A DNA stretch of 64,000 nucleotides, from positions 62,001 through 126,000 of the forward strand of contig JAKSLG010000001.1 in the NCBI GenBank assembly GCA_024401295.1. Direction: 5' to 3'. Positions within the stretch are counted from its first letter, which is position 1, and each line of letters starts with the position of its first letter. Source of the stretch: Bacteroidales bacterium (GTDB lineage Bacteria; Bacteroidota; Bacteroidia; Bacteroidales; Marinilabiliaceae). Shown here in pieces: positions 53,062 through 62,075 of the stretch. The notes beneath the pieces are model-generated. The model made no database searches and had not been told where the DNA came from. It was given only the letters and a program-made list of their open reading frames with translations. The position numbers and the translations under genes were made by a program.

Positions 53062-54918
53062 ATGGATTTCTTTTCACAGGCATATCGAGGCAAAACAGAA
53101 TGGTGGCGCTATGTCACCTATATTGTAACGTCAATAGTCGTTGCAGCAATTGTTCAGGTCATACTGTTTGTTCCGCTAATGATATTGTGCAACAAGAATG
53201 GTATTGTCATGAATCCGAATGAACTGCCATTCCCAATCGTGATGTTGTGCTTTGCCCCGTTCCTGTTCTCGTTCATGCTCTTAGCGAAGCCTTTCTTGAA
53301 AAGAAACGCGATGAGTTTCATAACGGCGCGTAAGTCGTTCAGCTTCAGAATATTCGGATGGAGTGCGTTGTGGTTTTGCGTAGTTCTCATACTGGATTTT
53401 GTCATCGGTTATCTTTGCGATACTGAAAACCATATTTTCAACTATACTGGCGCGGACTTCTGGATATTTGTCATCATGGCAATAATCCTGCTCCCAATCC
53501 AGACAGGCACAGAAGAATTTGTTGTCAGAGGTGTCCTTATGCAGTGGTTGGGTGTCATTTTCCGGAACAGGATTGCTGCAATTGTCGGCTCGTCAATTGT
53601 GTTCGCTTTGCTGCATTTTGCCAATGAGGAGGTGACGGATTTCGGTATGCCGATTTCGATGAGCATATATCTCATAACGGGACTGTCGTTGGGCTTGATT
53701 GCAACTGTTACCGATGGCATCGAGAGCTCGTGGGGTATGCACTATGCCAATAACCTGATGGCGTTTACCATTTGCAGCGTCGAAAAGAGATATAATCCAT
53801 TGTTTGTTCTTGATAACGTGGAAGTTACATGGTTTAGCGTCGTGTGTAGCCTGATTGAGACGGTGATTGTGATTTTGTTGATCAAGCGCTTTGTCCCTTT
53901 CAGCTTCTCAAGATTGTTTGACCCCGTCGCTAAAGAGGGAACTTCGTGTATGAACAAGAAGATTGATGTTGATCCCATTCGCGTCAGGCAATATGCGAAA
54001 TATCTGAAACAGGTGCCATATAATGTCTTGCCGCAATCGTTATATACAAAAGAGCATCTATACGATTGTTTTGATTTGAATAATCCTTCGTCATCCTTCG
54101 AACAATGCTATGACACGATTGTCTATCGCCACATGGTTGCAACGGGCAAGATCGCTCCCGATGCAATGGAGACGAGTGCGCGATGTATGCATGACTGCAT
54201 GATAAGCAACCACATGCGTGAATTTCTCAATCATTATGAAGAGCGCCGTGTGATTGGTGTGATGGGCGGACATGCGATGTTGCGTTCCGATGAAAAATAT
54301 ATGCAAACGGCTCGCATCAGCAAACACCTGACCGAACAGGGCTTTTTGATGATTAGCGGAGGCGGCCCGGGCGCGATGGAGGCAACGCATTTGGGCGCTT
54401 GGATGGCAGGACGGACCGACGAAGAGCTGGCAGATGCCATTGCGGTCTTGGCCGAGGCACCATGCTTCAAGGACGAATGCTGGTTGGCCAAGTCGTTCGA
54501 AGTGATGAACCGCTATCCACAGGTAAGTAACTACGAAAGTCTGGCAATTCCGACATGGCTCTATGGCCATGAGCCACCTGCACCTTTTGCTACGCACATA
54601 GCTAAATTCTTCAACAACAGCATTCGTGAAGATACTATTCTGACCGAAGCGTATGGCGGAATAATATACATGCCGGGAGGCGCAGGAACGCTTCAGGAGG
54701 TGTTCCAGGAGGCGGTGCAGAATCACTATGTCAGCTTAGGATATCCGAGTCCGATGATTTTTGTCGGTCGCAAACATTGGACTGAGACTACGCCTGTTTA
54801 TCCATTTATGGAACAGATGATTAAGACAGGACAATATCGCAATCTGATTCTCGAACTTGTCGATACCGACGAAGAGATTATCTCAGCCGTAATGAGGTTC
54901 AACCAGTCGGCTGAGTAA
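53062..54918 (+). CDS. Fusion of CPBP-family intramembrane protease and LOG-type nucleotide-binding protein
   Basis: 618 residues in one uninterrupted frame. Residues ~1-290 are a multi-pass CPBP (Abi) domain with the catalytic TEEFVVRG (E151, E152, R156) and FALLHFANEEV downstream. From ~residue 297 (an internal ATG at 53950) a soluble LOG-like Rossmann domain follows, with VIGVMGGHAML, LMISGGGPGAMEATHLGAW (~433) and MPGGAGTLQEVFQE (~538). The LOG family contains nucleotide 5'-monophosphate nucleosidases; the PGGxGTxxE signature is complete. The combination is not one I know. It could bring a nucleosidase to the membrane, or the internal ATG could also yield a free LOG protein. It ends at a two-way terminator. 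Confidence 0.85.
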   Translation: MDFFSQAYRGKTEWWRYVTYIVTSIVVAAIVQVILFVPLMILCNKNGIVMNPNELPFPIVMLCFAPFLFSFMLLAKPFLKRNAMSFITARKSFSFRIFGWSALWFCVVLILDFVIGYLCDTENHIFNYTGADFWIFVIMAIILLPIQTGTEEFVVRGVLMQWLGVIFRNRIAAIVGSSIVFALLHFANEEVTDFGMPISMSIYLITGLSLGLIATVTDGIESSWGMHYANNLMAFTICSVEKRYNPLFVLDNVEVTWFSVVCSLIETVIVILLIKRFVPFSFSRLFDPVAKEGTSCMNKKIDVDPIRVRQYAKYLKQVPYNVLPQSLYTKEHLYDCFDLNNPSSSFEQCYDTIVYRHMVATGKIAPDAMETSARCMHDCMISNHMREFLNHYEERRVIGVMGGHAMLRSDEKYMQTARISKHLTEQGFLMISGGGPGAMEATHLGAWMAGRTDEELADAIAVLAEAPCFKDECWLAKSFEVMNRYPQVSNYESLAIPTWLYGHEPPAPFATHIAKFFNNSIREDTILTEAYGGIIYMPGGAGTLQEVFQEAVQNHYVSLGYPSPMIFVGRKHWTETTPVYPFMEQMIKTGQYRNLILELVDTDEEIISAVMRFNQSAE

Positions 54919-54929
54919 GAAAAACGGAA

Positions 54930-54965
54930 AAAGTCAAGCAGGCTTGTAGCTCGCTTGACTTTTTT
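54930..54965. terminator. Bidirectional terminator
   Basis: AAAGTCAAGC (930-939) pairs exactly with GCTTGACTTT (953-962), followed by T on the plus strand and A-rich on the other side. It serves the CPBP-LOG gene and the convergent epimerase-family gene. Confidence 0.85.
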
Positions 54966-54968
54966 GCT

Positions 54969-55895
54969 TTAATGGCGTTCGATGACGATTGTATATTTTG
55001 TTTCGAAACTCTTGCCTTCTGGCAGTTTCTGAATCCAGTCCTTGTCCTCGTAGTCGCCTTGATAATTCATGCTGTCGCATCGTCCGTACCATGGTTCGAT
55101 GCATACGAAAGGAGCGTTTTTCTTTGGTGGCGACCACAATCCTACGAGAGGAGCGTCGAAACGCAATGTGAGATATGGCAGGCCTTTCTGGTCGGTGAGT
55201 GTCACTTCGCTGACCTGGCTGTTTTCGAGGATTAGGGCGTCATGGTTGAATGTTTCGGTAACAAGCGGAAGAAGTCCGTTCTCGTCGGTTTCGATTCTGC
55301 TCTTTTCCGATGTCGTATCGGCGCATCCCTTATCGCCGAGTGTCGTGTTCATGAGAACAATCTTCTTGTCTGATCCGAATCGGAAGAAGCCTCTGCGGTT
55401 GTCTGCCGCAAGCATCTTTTCCATCTTGCCGAGATTCTCTCTTTCGATGTTGCTGAGCATAGGCCAGTAAAATGCTGGATGTGCGCCGATTTGGAATGCC
55501 ATTTCACCTTTGCCGGTATTCCTGACCCTCCACATGACGTCAACTTCGTTATCCCTCAGCTGATAGCCTATTTCGAGACGGAAATCGTATGGATATTTCT
55601 CGCGTGTCTCTGGCGAACTCTCGAGTGCATACCAGATCTGGTTGTCGCTCTTTTCGATAAGTGTGAAATCCATATCGCGGGCAAAGCCGTGCTGCCCCAT
55701 TTTGTAGGTCGTGCCTTTTGACCGGTATTCACCGTTCCAGACGCTGCCGACAATAGGGAACAGGACAGGCGAATGTCTCTTCCAGTATTCCGGATTTGCC
55801 TGCCACAGATATTCTGTGCCTTCGTATTCTATCGATGTAAGCTCTGCACCATGTTCGGCTACGTCGATGCTTAAAATGCCATTGTTTATTCTCAT
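54969..55895 (-). CDS. Aldose 1-epimerase family protein
   Basis: 308 residues from MRINNGILSI. Galactose-mutarotase-like beta-sandwich with GAELTSIEYEGTEYLWQANP, SPVLFPIVGSVWNGEY, GQHGFARDMDF (with the conserved His), and QIGAHPAFYWP (second His). A late acidic segment and VCIEPWYGRCDSMN complete the usual pattern. Family members interconvert anomers of hexoses or hexose phosphates (LacX/YeaD type). No sugar operon is adjacent. It is a single gene ending at the shared terminator. Confidence 0.87.
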   Translation of the reverse strand: MRINNGILSIDVAEHGAELTSIEYEGTEYLWQANPEYWKRHSPVLFPIVGSVWNGEYRSKGTTYKMGQHGFARDMDFTLIEKSDNQIWYALESSPETREKYPYDFRLEIGYQLRDNEVDVMWRVRNTGKGEMAFQIGAHPAFYWPMLSNIERENLGKMEKMLAADNRRGFFRFGSDKKIVLMNTTLGDKGCADTTSEKSRIETDENGLLPLVTETFNHDALILENSQVSEVTLTDQKGLPYLTLRFDAPLVGLWSPPKKNAPFVCIEPWYGRCDSMNYQGDYEDKDWIQKLPEGKSFETKYTIVIERH

Positions 55896-56029
55896 GTGGT
55901 GTTTGTTTGCTTTCGGCAAAGATATCAAGAATTTCCATTGCCGTTGCCCTTTGATTTATAAAAAGCGACATGCGGACTGACTTTAATGTCTTCGGAATCT
56001 CCCAAAACACACACTCGGAGATGTCGCGA

Positions 56030-56062
56030 GGCTTCGGGATGCCTTCGAGATGCGTTCGGGAT
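56030..56062 (+). repeat. 11-bp-period tandem repeat downstream of carB
   Basis: Three units of exactly 11 bases: GGCTTCGGGAT, GCCTTCGAGAT and GCGTTCGGGAT. The gene-free stretch 55896-56173 also holds an 18-bp palindrome at 56082-56099 (CGTAGGCT/AGCCTACG) and the carB terminator. Confidence 0.7.
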
Positions 56063-56121
56063 GAGCCTGTTCTCTGTTCGGCGTAGGCTCCAGCCTACGT
56101 TGCAGCTCGTCGAAAGGCAAC

Positions 56122-56151
56122 AAAAAAAGGCGAAGTGGAAACTTCGCCTTT
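56122..56151 (-). terminator. Terminator of carB
   Basis: Minus strand AAAGGCGAAGT pairs with ACTTCGCCTTT (11 bp, 3-4 base loop) and is followed by seven T, 23 bases after the carB stop. Confidence 0.9.
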
Positions 56152-56173
56152 AATATATGGACTTGCCTATCTG

Positions 56174-59100
56174 TTAATATTCGTCCCAAGCCTTGATGCT
56201 GATCTGGTCGATGTCCATCTTGCAGAATGCACGGATGAAGGCTGATGCGAGACGTGCATTTGTGATCAATGGCACGTTGAAGTCGATGGCATCGCGACGG
56301 ATGCGATATCCGTTTTTGAGCTCATTGTGAGTGAGGTTCTTAGGTATGTTGACCACAAGATCCATCTTCTTTTCGCGGATATAGTCGATAACATTTGGCT
56401 TGACATCTTCGTCTGGCCAGTGGAGCAATGTCGAGTCAACGCCGTTTTCTGAGAGGAAACGATGTGTGCCGCCTGTTGCAAAGAGGTTGTAGCCCTTCTT
56501 CGCGAGCAGACGTGCGCTTTCGAGAAGCTCTGTCTTCGAACGTGCAGGACCTGACGAAATGAGGATGTTTCCACCTGCCTTTGGAATGCGATGTCCTACA
56601 GAGAGCATTGACTGGAGAACGGCGTCGTCGTATGTCTCGCCAAGACAGCCGACCTCACCTGTTGACGACATGTCTACGCCGAGAACAGGGTCTGCCTTCT
56701 GCAGACGTGCGAATGAGAACTGTGGAGCCTTGATGCCGACGTAGTCGATGTCGAAGAGGCTCTTTGCTGGTTTCTCAACTGGCAAGCCAAGCATTACGCG
56801 AGTTGCAAGCTCGATGAGGTTTACTTTCAAGACCTTTGAAACGAATGGGAAGCTTCGTGATGCACGGAGGTTACATTCGATAACCTTGATATCGTTGTTC
56901 TTTGCAAGAACCTGCATGTTGAATGGACCGCTGATTTCGAGCGCCTTGGCAATCTGACGTGCAATCTTCTTGATACGCTTGATTGTCTCAACGTAGAGCT
57001 TCTGCGGAGGGAAGACGATTGTTGCGTCGCCCGAGTGAACACCGGCGAACTCGATGTGTTCTGATATTGCGTATGCGATTACCTCGCCATCCTTTGCAAC
57101 GGCATCAATCTCAATTTCCTTGGCCTGCTCGATGAACTCTGATACAACAACTGGGAATTCCTTCGAAACGTTGGCTGCAAGGTTGAGGAAGTATTCAAGT
57201 TCTTCCTTGTTCGAAACGACGTTCATCGCTGCACCTGAAAGCACGTATGATGGACGAACGAGAACAGGGAAACCTACTTTGTCAACAAAATCATAAATGT
57301 CTTCGATAGTTGTCAGCTCGCTCCAACGAGGCTGATCAACGCCAAGCTCGTCGCACATTGACGAGAACTTCTGACGGTTCTCTGCACGGTCAATGTTGAG
57401 TGGAGAAGTACCAAGAATAGGCACATTGCGACGATGAAGCTTCATCGCCAGGTTGTTTGGAATCTGACCACCCACTGAGACAATGACGCCCTTAGGCTGC
57501 TCGAGGTCGATGATGTCGAGCACTCGCTCTTCGGTCAACTCGTCGAAGTAGAGACGGTCGCAGACGTCATAGTCCGTCGAAACGGTCTCCGGATTATAAT
57601 TGATCATTACCGAACGCAGGCCCTGCTGCTTGATCGTGTTGATTGCGTTGACCGAACACCAGTCGAACTCAACCGACGAACCGATGCGGTATGCACCGGA
57701 ACCAAGCACGATTACCGAACGATGGTCGCCCACATACTGAACATCGTTGGCTGTGCCGCTATATGTGAGGTAAAGATAGTTGATCTGTGCTGGGAACTCG
57801 CCTGCCATTGTGTCGATCTGCTTCACAACTGGCAAGATGCCACGGCTCTTACGATTCTCGCGGACTTCAAGGTTCTGCTCTTCCATCTTGCGGCTCTTGT
57901 CCTTGAACACGAGACGAGCAATCTGGAAGTCTGAGAAACCAGTCTTCTTGGCTTCGAGGAGAAGCTCGTCGCTGACATCCTTGATGTTGCTATGCTTTGC
58001 AAGCGCATTCTTCACGTTGAAGATATGGTAGAGCTTCTCGAGGAACCAGTTGTCGATCTTTGTCAAGTCGTGAACGTCCTTGACAGACATGCCCATTTCG
58101 AATGCTTCGGCGATGGCATATACACGCTTGTCCGTAGGATTGGCAAGCTCTTCCTTGATGTCCATGCCCTTGAGAGGCTGGTTGCCAACGAAGCCGTGTG
58201 TGCCCTGACCAACCATGCGCAAGCCCTTCTGGATGACCTCTTCAAACGAACGACCGATGGCCATGATTTCGCCTACAGACTTCATTGAAGAACCGATCTG
58301 CTTGCTCACGCCTGTGAACTTACCAAGGTCCCAGCGAGGGATCTTGCAGACGATATAGTCAAGCGCAGGCTCGAAATATGCTGGAGTAGTCTTTGTTACT
58401 GAGTTCTTGAGCTCCCAGAGACCATAGCCGAGCGAGAGTTTCGCTGCGACGAATGCCAATGGATAGCCTGTTGCCTTAGATGCCAAGGCTGACGAACGTG
58501 AAAGACGGGCATTAACCTCGATTACACGATAGTCTTCCGAGAATGGGTCGAGAGCATACTGAACGTTACACTCGCCGACGATGCCGACGTGGCGGATTAT
58601 CTTGATTGCAAGCTCACGGAGCTTGTGATATTCTGAATTTGAAAGTGTCTGCGAAGGAGCAACAACGATAGACTCACCCGTATGGATGCCCAGCGGGTCG
58701 AAGTTTTCCATGTTGCAGACTGTTATGCAGTTGTCGTATGCATCGCGAACAACCTCATATTCGACCTCTTTCCAACCCTTGAGCGACTCTTCGACAAGAA
58801 TCTGGTTTGAATATGAGAGCGCATTTTCGGCGCGTGCAATAAGTTCTTCTTTGTTGCTGCAGAAACCCGAACCCATGCCTCCGAGCGTATATGCAGCGCG
58901 AACGATGATTGGGAAGCCGATTTCGTCAGAAGCCTTCAGCGCATCTTCAACGCTTTCAACAGCGATGCTCTTTGGAGTCTTGACGTCGATCTCCTTCAGC
59001 TTGTTTGCAAAAATCTCGCGGTCCTCAGTGTCGATGATGGCCTGAATTGGTGTGCCAAGAACTCTGACTTTGTATTTTTCAAGAATTTTCTGCTCGAAAA

Positions 59101-59398
59101 GCTGGATGCCACAGTTGAGGGCTGTCTGACCACCGAACGACAGCAAAATGCCATCAGGATTCTCCTTTTTGATGACTTGCTCCACGAAGTATGGCGTTAC
59201 AGGCAAGAAATATATCTTGTCAGCAATGTTCTCCGATGTCTGGATTGTTGCAATGTTTGGGTTGATCAGGATTGTTCTGATACCCTCTTCCTTCAGGGCC
59301 TTTAGCGCCTGAGAACCAGAATAGTCAAACTCGCCAGCTTCGCCGATTTTGAGCGCGCCCGAACCAAGAATGACAACCTTTCTGACTTCGTGTTTCAT
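56174..59398 (-). CDS. carB: Carbamoyl-phosphate synthase large subunit
   Basis: 1074 residues from MKHEVRKVVI; a longer in-frame start at 59449 is not supported. It has two homologous ATP-grasp halves: the first with VVILGSGALKIGEAGEFDYS, IIVRAAYTLGGMGSGF and GECNVQYAL; the second with VIVLGSGAYRIGSSVEFDW and VLVRPSYVLSGAAM. The C-terminal MGS-like allosteric domain follows (~940-1074, starting ILISSGPARSKTELLESARL). It makes carbamoyl phosphate for pyrimidines and arginine with CarA, which is not in the window. It is divergent from the histidine operon, with a -7 element TAATTTTG ~40 bases upstream. Confidence 0.95.
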   Translation of the reverse strand: MKHEVRKVVILGSGALKIGEAGEFDYSGSQALKALKEEGIRTILINPNIATIQTSENIADKIYFLPVTPYFVEQVIKKENPDGILLSFGGQTALNCGIQLFEQKILEKYKVRVLGTPIQAIIDTEDREIFANKLKEIDVKTPKSIAVESVEDALKASDEIGFPIIVRAAYTLGGMGSGFCSNKEELIARAENALSYSNQILVEESLKGWKEVEYEVVRDAYDNCITVCNMENFDPLGIHTGESIVVAPSQTLSNSEYHKLRELAIKIIRHVGIVGECNVQYALDPFSEDYRVIEVNARLSRSSALASKATGYPLAFVAAKLSLGYGLWELKNSVTKTTPAYFEPALDYIVCKIPRWDLGKFTGVSKQIGSSMKSVGEIMAIGRSFEEVIQKGLRMVGQGTHGFVGNQPLKGMDIKEELANPTDKRVYAIAEAFEMGMSVKDVHDLTKIDNWFLEKLYHIFNVKNALAKHSNIKDVSDELLLEAKKTGFSDFQIARLVFKDKSRKMEEQNLEVRENRKSRGILPVVKQIDTMAGEFPAQINYLYLTYSGTANDVQYVGDHRSVIVLGSGAYRIGSSVEFDWCSVNAINTIKQQGLRSVMINYNPETVSTDYDVCDRLYFDELTEERVLDIIDLEQPKGVIVSVGGQIPNNLAMKLHRRNVPILGTSPLNIDRAENRQKFSSMCDELGVDQPRWSELTTIEDIYDFVDKVGFPVLVRPSYVLSGAAMNVVSNKEELEYFLNLAANVSKEFPVVVSEFIEQAKEIEIDAVAKDGEVIAYAISEHIEFAGVHSGDATIVFPPQKLYVETIKRIKKIARQIAKALEISGPFNMQVLAKNNDIKVIECNLRASRSFPFVSKVLKVNLIELATRVMLGLPVEKPAKSLFDIDYVGIKAPQFSFARLQKADPVLGVDMSSTGEVGCLGETYDDAVLQSMLSVGHRIPKAGGNILISSGPARSKTELLESARLLAKKGYNLFATGGTHRFLSENGVDSTLLHWPDEDVKPNVIDYIREKKMDLVVNIPKNLTHNELKNGYRIRRDAIDFNVPLITNARLASAFIRAFCKMDIDQISIKAWDEY

Positions 59399-59436
59399 GG
59401 TATGAGTAGTTTCTATAGAGTCCGTTTTTCCGCTCG

Positions 59437-59444
59437 CAAAATTA
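59437..59444 (-). promoter_or_regulatory. -7 element of carB
   Basis: TAATTTTG on the minus strand, 38 bases before the ATG at 59398; -33 box not clear. Confidence 0.4.
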
Positions 59445-59586
59445 ATCATTTTCTGAATATATTACGCATATACAATGTGAATGAATATTAATGATTCAAC
59501 TTTATTTTGCTCCGTTCGACCTTTTTCGATTTGTACGGAGTCGTGCCTTTTTCTGCAAAGACTCTTCTTTTGAATGGTTCTAAGCC

Positions 59587-59630
59587 AACGAAGAGATAAC
59601 GAAGGGATAACGAACCCCTGACGAAGGGAT
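59587..59630 (+). repeat. 11-bp tandem repeat upstream of the histidine promoter
   Basis: Four consecutive units of exactly 11 bases: AACGAAGAGAT, AACGAAGGGAT, AACGAACCCCT, GACGAAGGGAT. It lies in the 348-base gap between carB and the histidine leader; the rest of this gap holds the two promoters and nothing else that I can see. Confidence 0.75.
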
Positions 59631-59686
59631 GGATATGTGAAAAATGCACCTGAAATTCGACGTTTGACGTATAATTCCATAAAAAT

Positions 59687-59717
59687 TTGTTCCATCGGAA
59701 AATTTTCTATAATTTTG
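59687..59717 (+). promoter_or_regulatory. Promoter of the histidine operon
   Basis: TTTG (59687-59690), 19 bases, TAATTTTG (59710-59717), a textbook Bacteroidetes promoter. The leader-peptide ATG is 29 bases downstream. Confidence 0.8.
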
Positions 59718-59746
59718 CATCCGTAAAAACAAAAACAACGATTTCA

Positions 59747-59788
59747 ATGAATACTCTGCATCATCACCATCATCATACAGACGACTAA
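59747..59788 (+). CDS. hisL: Histidine-operon leader peptide
   Basis: 13 codons, MNTLHHHHHHTDD, with six consecutive His codons (five CAT, one CAC). A promoter lies 29 bases upstream and a terminator 46 bases downstream, before hisG. This is the arrangement of classical his attenuation: stalling at His codons prevents terminator formation. GGGC just after the leader stop (59789-59792) can pair with GCCC (59841-59844) in the 5' arm of the terminator. Confidence 0.9.
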   Translation: MNTLHHHHHHTDD

Positions 59789-59834
59789 GGGCGGCTGCGA
59801 TGAGGTTATGCAGATAATCAAGATAAACTCATAG

Positions 59835-59864
59835 AGGCTTGCCCGAGAAAGGCGAGCCTTTTTT
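59835..59864 (+). terminator. Histidine attenuator (intrinsic terminator)
   Basis: AGGCTTGCC (835-843) pairs with GGCGAGCCT (851-859) with one G-T pair, loop of 7 bases, then TTTTTT. It lies 31 bases before the hisG ATG. Confidence 0.88.
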
Positions 59865-59895
59865 GTTTCAGAAGAAAAATAAAAACAGAATATAT

Positions 59896-60762
59896 ATGTT
59901 ACTTAGAATTGCAGTACAGGCAAAAGGCCGTCTCTTTGAAGAGACAATGACAATGCTCAGCGAATCGAGCATCAAGATCGAATCTGGCAAGCGCACGCTT
60001 CTCGTGCCAGCAAAGAATTTCCCGGTAGAGATTCTCTATTTGCGCGATGACGATATCCCACAGGCTGTTGCAAGCGGCATCGCAGATGTAGGCATCGTTG
60101 GCGAGAACGAATATGAAGAGCGTCAGGAAGAGGCCGATATCATCAAGCGTCTTGACTTCAGCAAGTGCCGCATCTCGCTCGCCATACCTAATGCAAAGGT
60201 CGAGGAGTATGAAAAGGTCGGACTCAAATGGTTCGACGGCAAGAAGATTGCGACTTCATATCCTGGAATCCTTGAGCGTTTCCTCAACAAGAACGGCATC
60301 AAGAGCGACATCCACGTCATCACCGGTTCGGTCGAGATCGCACCGGGCATCGGTCTGGCTGACAGCATTTTCGATATCGTGAGCTCGGGCTCGACGCTCG
60401 TGAGCAACAATCTCAAGGAGGTTGAGGTCGTCATGAAGTCTGAGGCTGTGCTCATCGGCAACAAGAATATCTGTGCCGAGAAGAAGGCTATCCTCGACGA
60501 GCTTCTTTTCCGTTTCGACTCATACAAGAATGCTGAAGGAAAGAAATATGTCGTTGTGAACATTCCAAACGACAAGATTGCAGCAGCAACAGAACTTCTG
60601 CCAGGCATGAAGGCTCCAACGGTGACAAAGCTCGAGACAGAAGGCTGGTCATCGCTCGCATCGGTGCTCGAAGAGAAGCATTTCTGGGAAATCATCGGCA
60701 AGCTCAAGCAGCTTGGCGCAGAAGGCATCTTGGTCATGCCTATTGAGAAGATGATTCTTTAA
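59896..60762 (+). CDS. hisG: ATP phosphoribosyltransferase HisG (long form)
   Basis: 288 residues from MLLRIAVQAKGR; in-frame codons upstream fall within the attenuator and are rejected. Motifs: RIAVQAKGRLFEETM, ASGIADVGIVGENEYEE, KKIATSYPGILERFL (PRPP region), APGIGLADSIFDIVSSGSTL. The C-terminal ~75 residues (KYVVVNIPNDKIAAATELLP) are the HisG long-form ACT-like domain for histidine feedback. It performs the first step of histidine synthesis. First enzyme gene of the operon, after the leader and attenuator. Confidence 0.95.
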   Translation: MLLRIAVQAKGRLFEETMTMLSESSIKIESGKRTLLVPAKNFPVEILYLRDDDIPQAVASGIADVGIVGENEYEERQEEADIIKRLDFSKCRISLAIPNAKVEEYEKVGLKWFDGKKIATSYPGILERFLNKNGIKSDIHVITGSVEIAPGIGLADSIFDIVSSGSTLVSNNLKEVEVVMKSEAVLIGNKNICAEKKAILDELLFRFDSYKNAEGKKYVVVNIPNDKIAAATELLPGMKAPTVTKLETEGWSSLASVLEEKHFWEIIGKLKQLGAEGILVMPIEKMIL

Positions 60763-60785
60763 TTCCCTTTTTTGAGAATAATCAG

Positions 60786-62069
60786 ATGAGACTCGTTAAA
60801 TATCCAAATAAAGAGCAATGGGCCGAACTTCTCGCACGTCCGTCGTTTGACAATAGCAGCCTTATGGCTACGGTGCAGGGAGTGCTCAATGACATCAAGA
60901 CACGCGGCGACGAAGCCGTGAAGGAATATGAGCTCAAGTTTGACAAGGTGGAGCTCAAGACGCTTGCTGTGACCGAAGCTGAAATCGCAAAGGCTGAGGC
61001 AACTCTCAGCGATGAACTCAAGTCTGCCATACGTCAGGCAAAGGAGAATATCGCCAAGTTCCACGCCGCACAGGACACTCCGCTGCCTTGCATCGAGACA
61101 ATGGAAGGCGTGAAGTGTTGGCAGAAAGCCGTTGCCATACAGAAGGTCGGCTTGTACATCCCTGGAGGTACGGCTCCGCTCTTCTCGACGGTCCTGATGC
61201 TCGCTGTTCCGGCACAAATCGCTGGATGCAAGGAGATTGTGCTCTGCACGCCTCCGAACAAAGAGGGTGAAGTGCATCCGGCTGTGCTCTTTGCAGCAAA
61301 GGTTGCAGGCGTGAACCGCATCTATAAGATTGGTGGCGTTCAGGCGATTGGCGCTATGGCTTACGGCACAGAATCGGTGCCTAAGGTCTATAAGATATTC
61401 GGCCCTGGCAATCAGTATGTGACGGCAGCCAAGCAATGTGTAAGTCTCAAGGATGTTGCCATAGACATGCCTGCTGGTCCGAGCGAGGTAGAGGTGATTG
61501 CCGACGAGACGGCCAATGCGGCATTCGTGGCTGCCGACCTCCTTTCACAGGCCGAGCATGGTGCTGACAGTCAGGCTATATGTATCACCTCTAGTGAGGC
61601 ATTTGCCGGGCAGGTCTATGCTGAAGTTGAAAAGCAGGTGGCTGCATTGCCTCGTCAGGCACTGGCTGAGAAGTCGCTCGAACATAGCCGCATCATCGTT
61701 GTCCATGACTTTGAAGAGGTTATCGACATCACCAACGAATATGCGCCGGAGCATCTCATCATCCAGACAAAGGATTACATGGCGATTGCAGAGAGGATAC
61801 ACAGCGCCGGATCGCTCTTCCTCGGACATCTCACGCCAGAGAGTGCCGGCGACTATGCAAGCGGTACAAACCATACCTTGCCAACAAGCGGATATGCACA
61901 TGCATATAGCGGCGTCAACCTCGACAGCTTCCGCAAGAAGATGACCTATCAGGAGATAACTCCAAAAGGCATCAGAAACATCGGACACATAGTTGAAGTG
62001 ATGGCAGAGAACGAAAGCCTCTTTGCACACAAAAATGCTATGACACTGAGAATTAAGTCTATAGAATAG
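60786..62069 (+). CDS. hisD: Histidinol dehydrogenase
   Basis: 427 residues. Motifs: VGLYIPGGTAPLFSTVLMLA, YKIGGVQAIGAMAYGTESVP, KIFGPGNQYVTAAKQ, DMPAGPSEVEVIADE, DLLSQAEHGADSQAI (zinc/active-site His and Gln), EYAPEHLII and GTNHTLPTSGYAHAYSGVN. It oxidises histidinol to histidine in two steps with NAD. It lies 23 bases after hisG and 6 bases before hisC. Confidence 0.95.
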   Translation: MRLVKYPNKEQWAELLARPSFDNSSLMATVQGVLNDIKTRGDEAVKEYELKFDKVELKTLAVTEAEIAKAEATLSDELKSAIRQAKENIAKFHAAQDTPLPCIETMEGVKCWQKAVAIQKVGLYIPGGTAPLFSTVLMLAVPAQIAGCKEIVLCTPPNKEGEVHPAVLFAAKVAGVNRIYKIGGVQAIGAMAYGTESVPKVYKIFGPGNQYVTAAKQCVSLKDVAIDMPAGPSEVEVIADETANAAFVAADLLSQAEHGADSQAICITSSEAFAGQVYAEVEKQVAALPRQALAEKSLEHSRIIVVHDFEEVIDITNEYAPEHLIIQTKDYMAIAERIHSAGSLFLGHLTPESAGDYASGTNHTLPTSGYAHAYSGVNLDSFRKKMTYQEITPKGIRNIGHIVEVMAENESLFAHKNAMTLRIKSIE

Positions 62070-62075
62070 AAGACT

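Noticed and set aside
56030-56100. Possible CRISPR-like repeat
   Set aside because: Units are contiguous 11-mers without spacers.
55983-56189. Minus-strand 68-codon frame after carB
   Set aside because: It covers the carB terminator, the 18-bp palindrome and the 11-bp repeats; it is intergenic structure, not a gene.
59839-59895. N-terminal extension of hisG from a TTG codon
   Set aside because: It would be translated from within the attenuator hairpin; conserved HisG sequence begins at ATG 59896.
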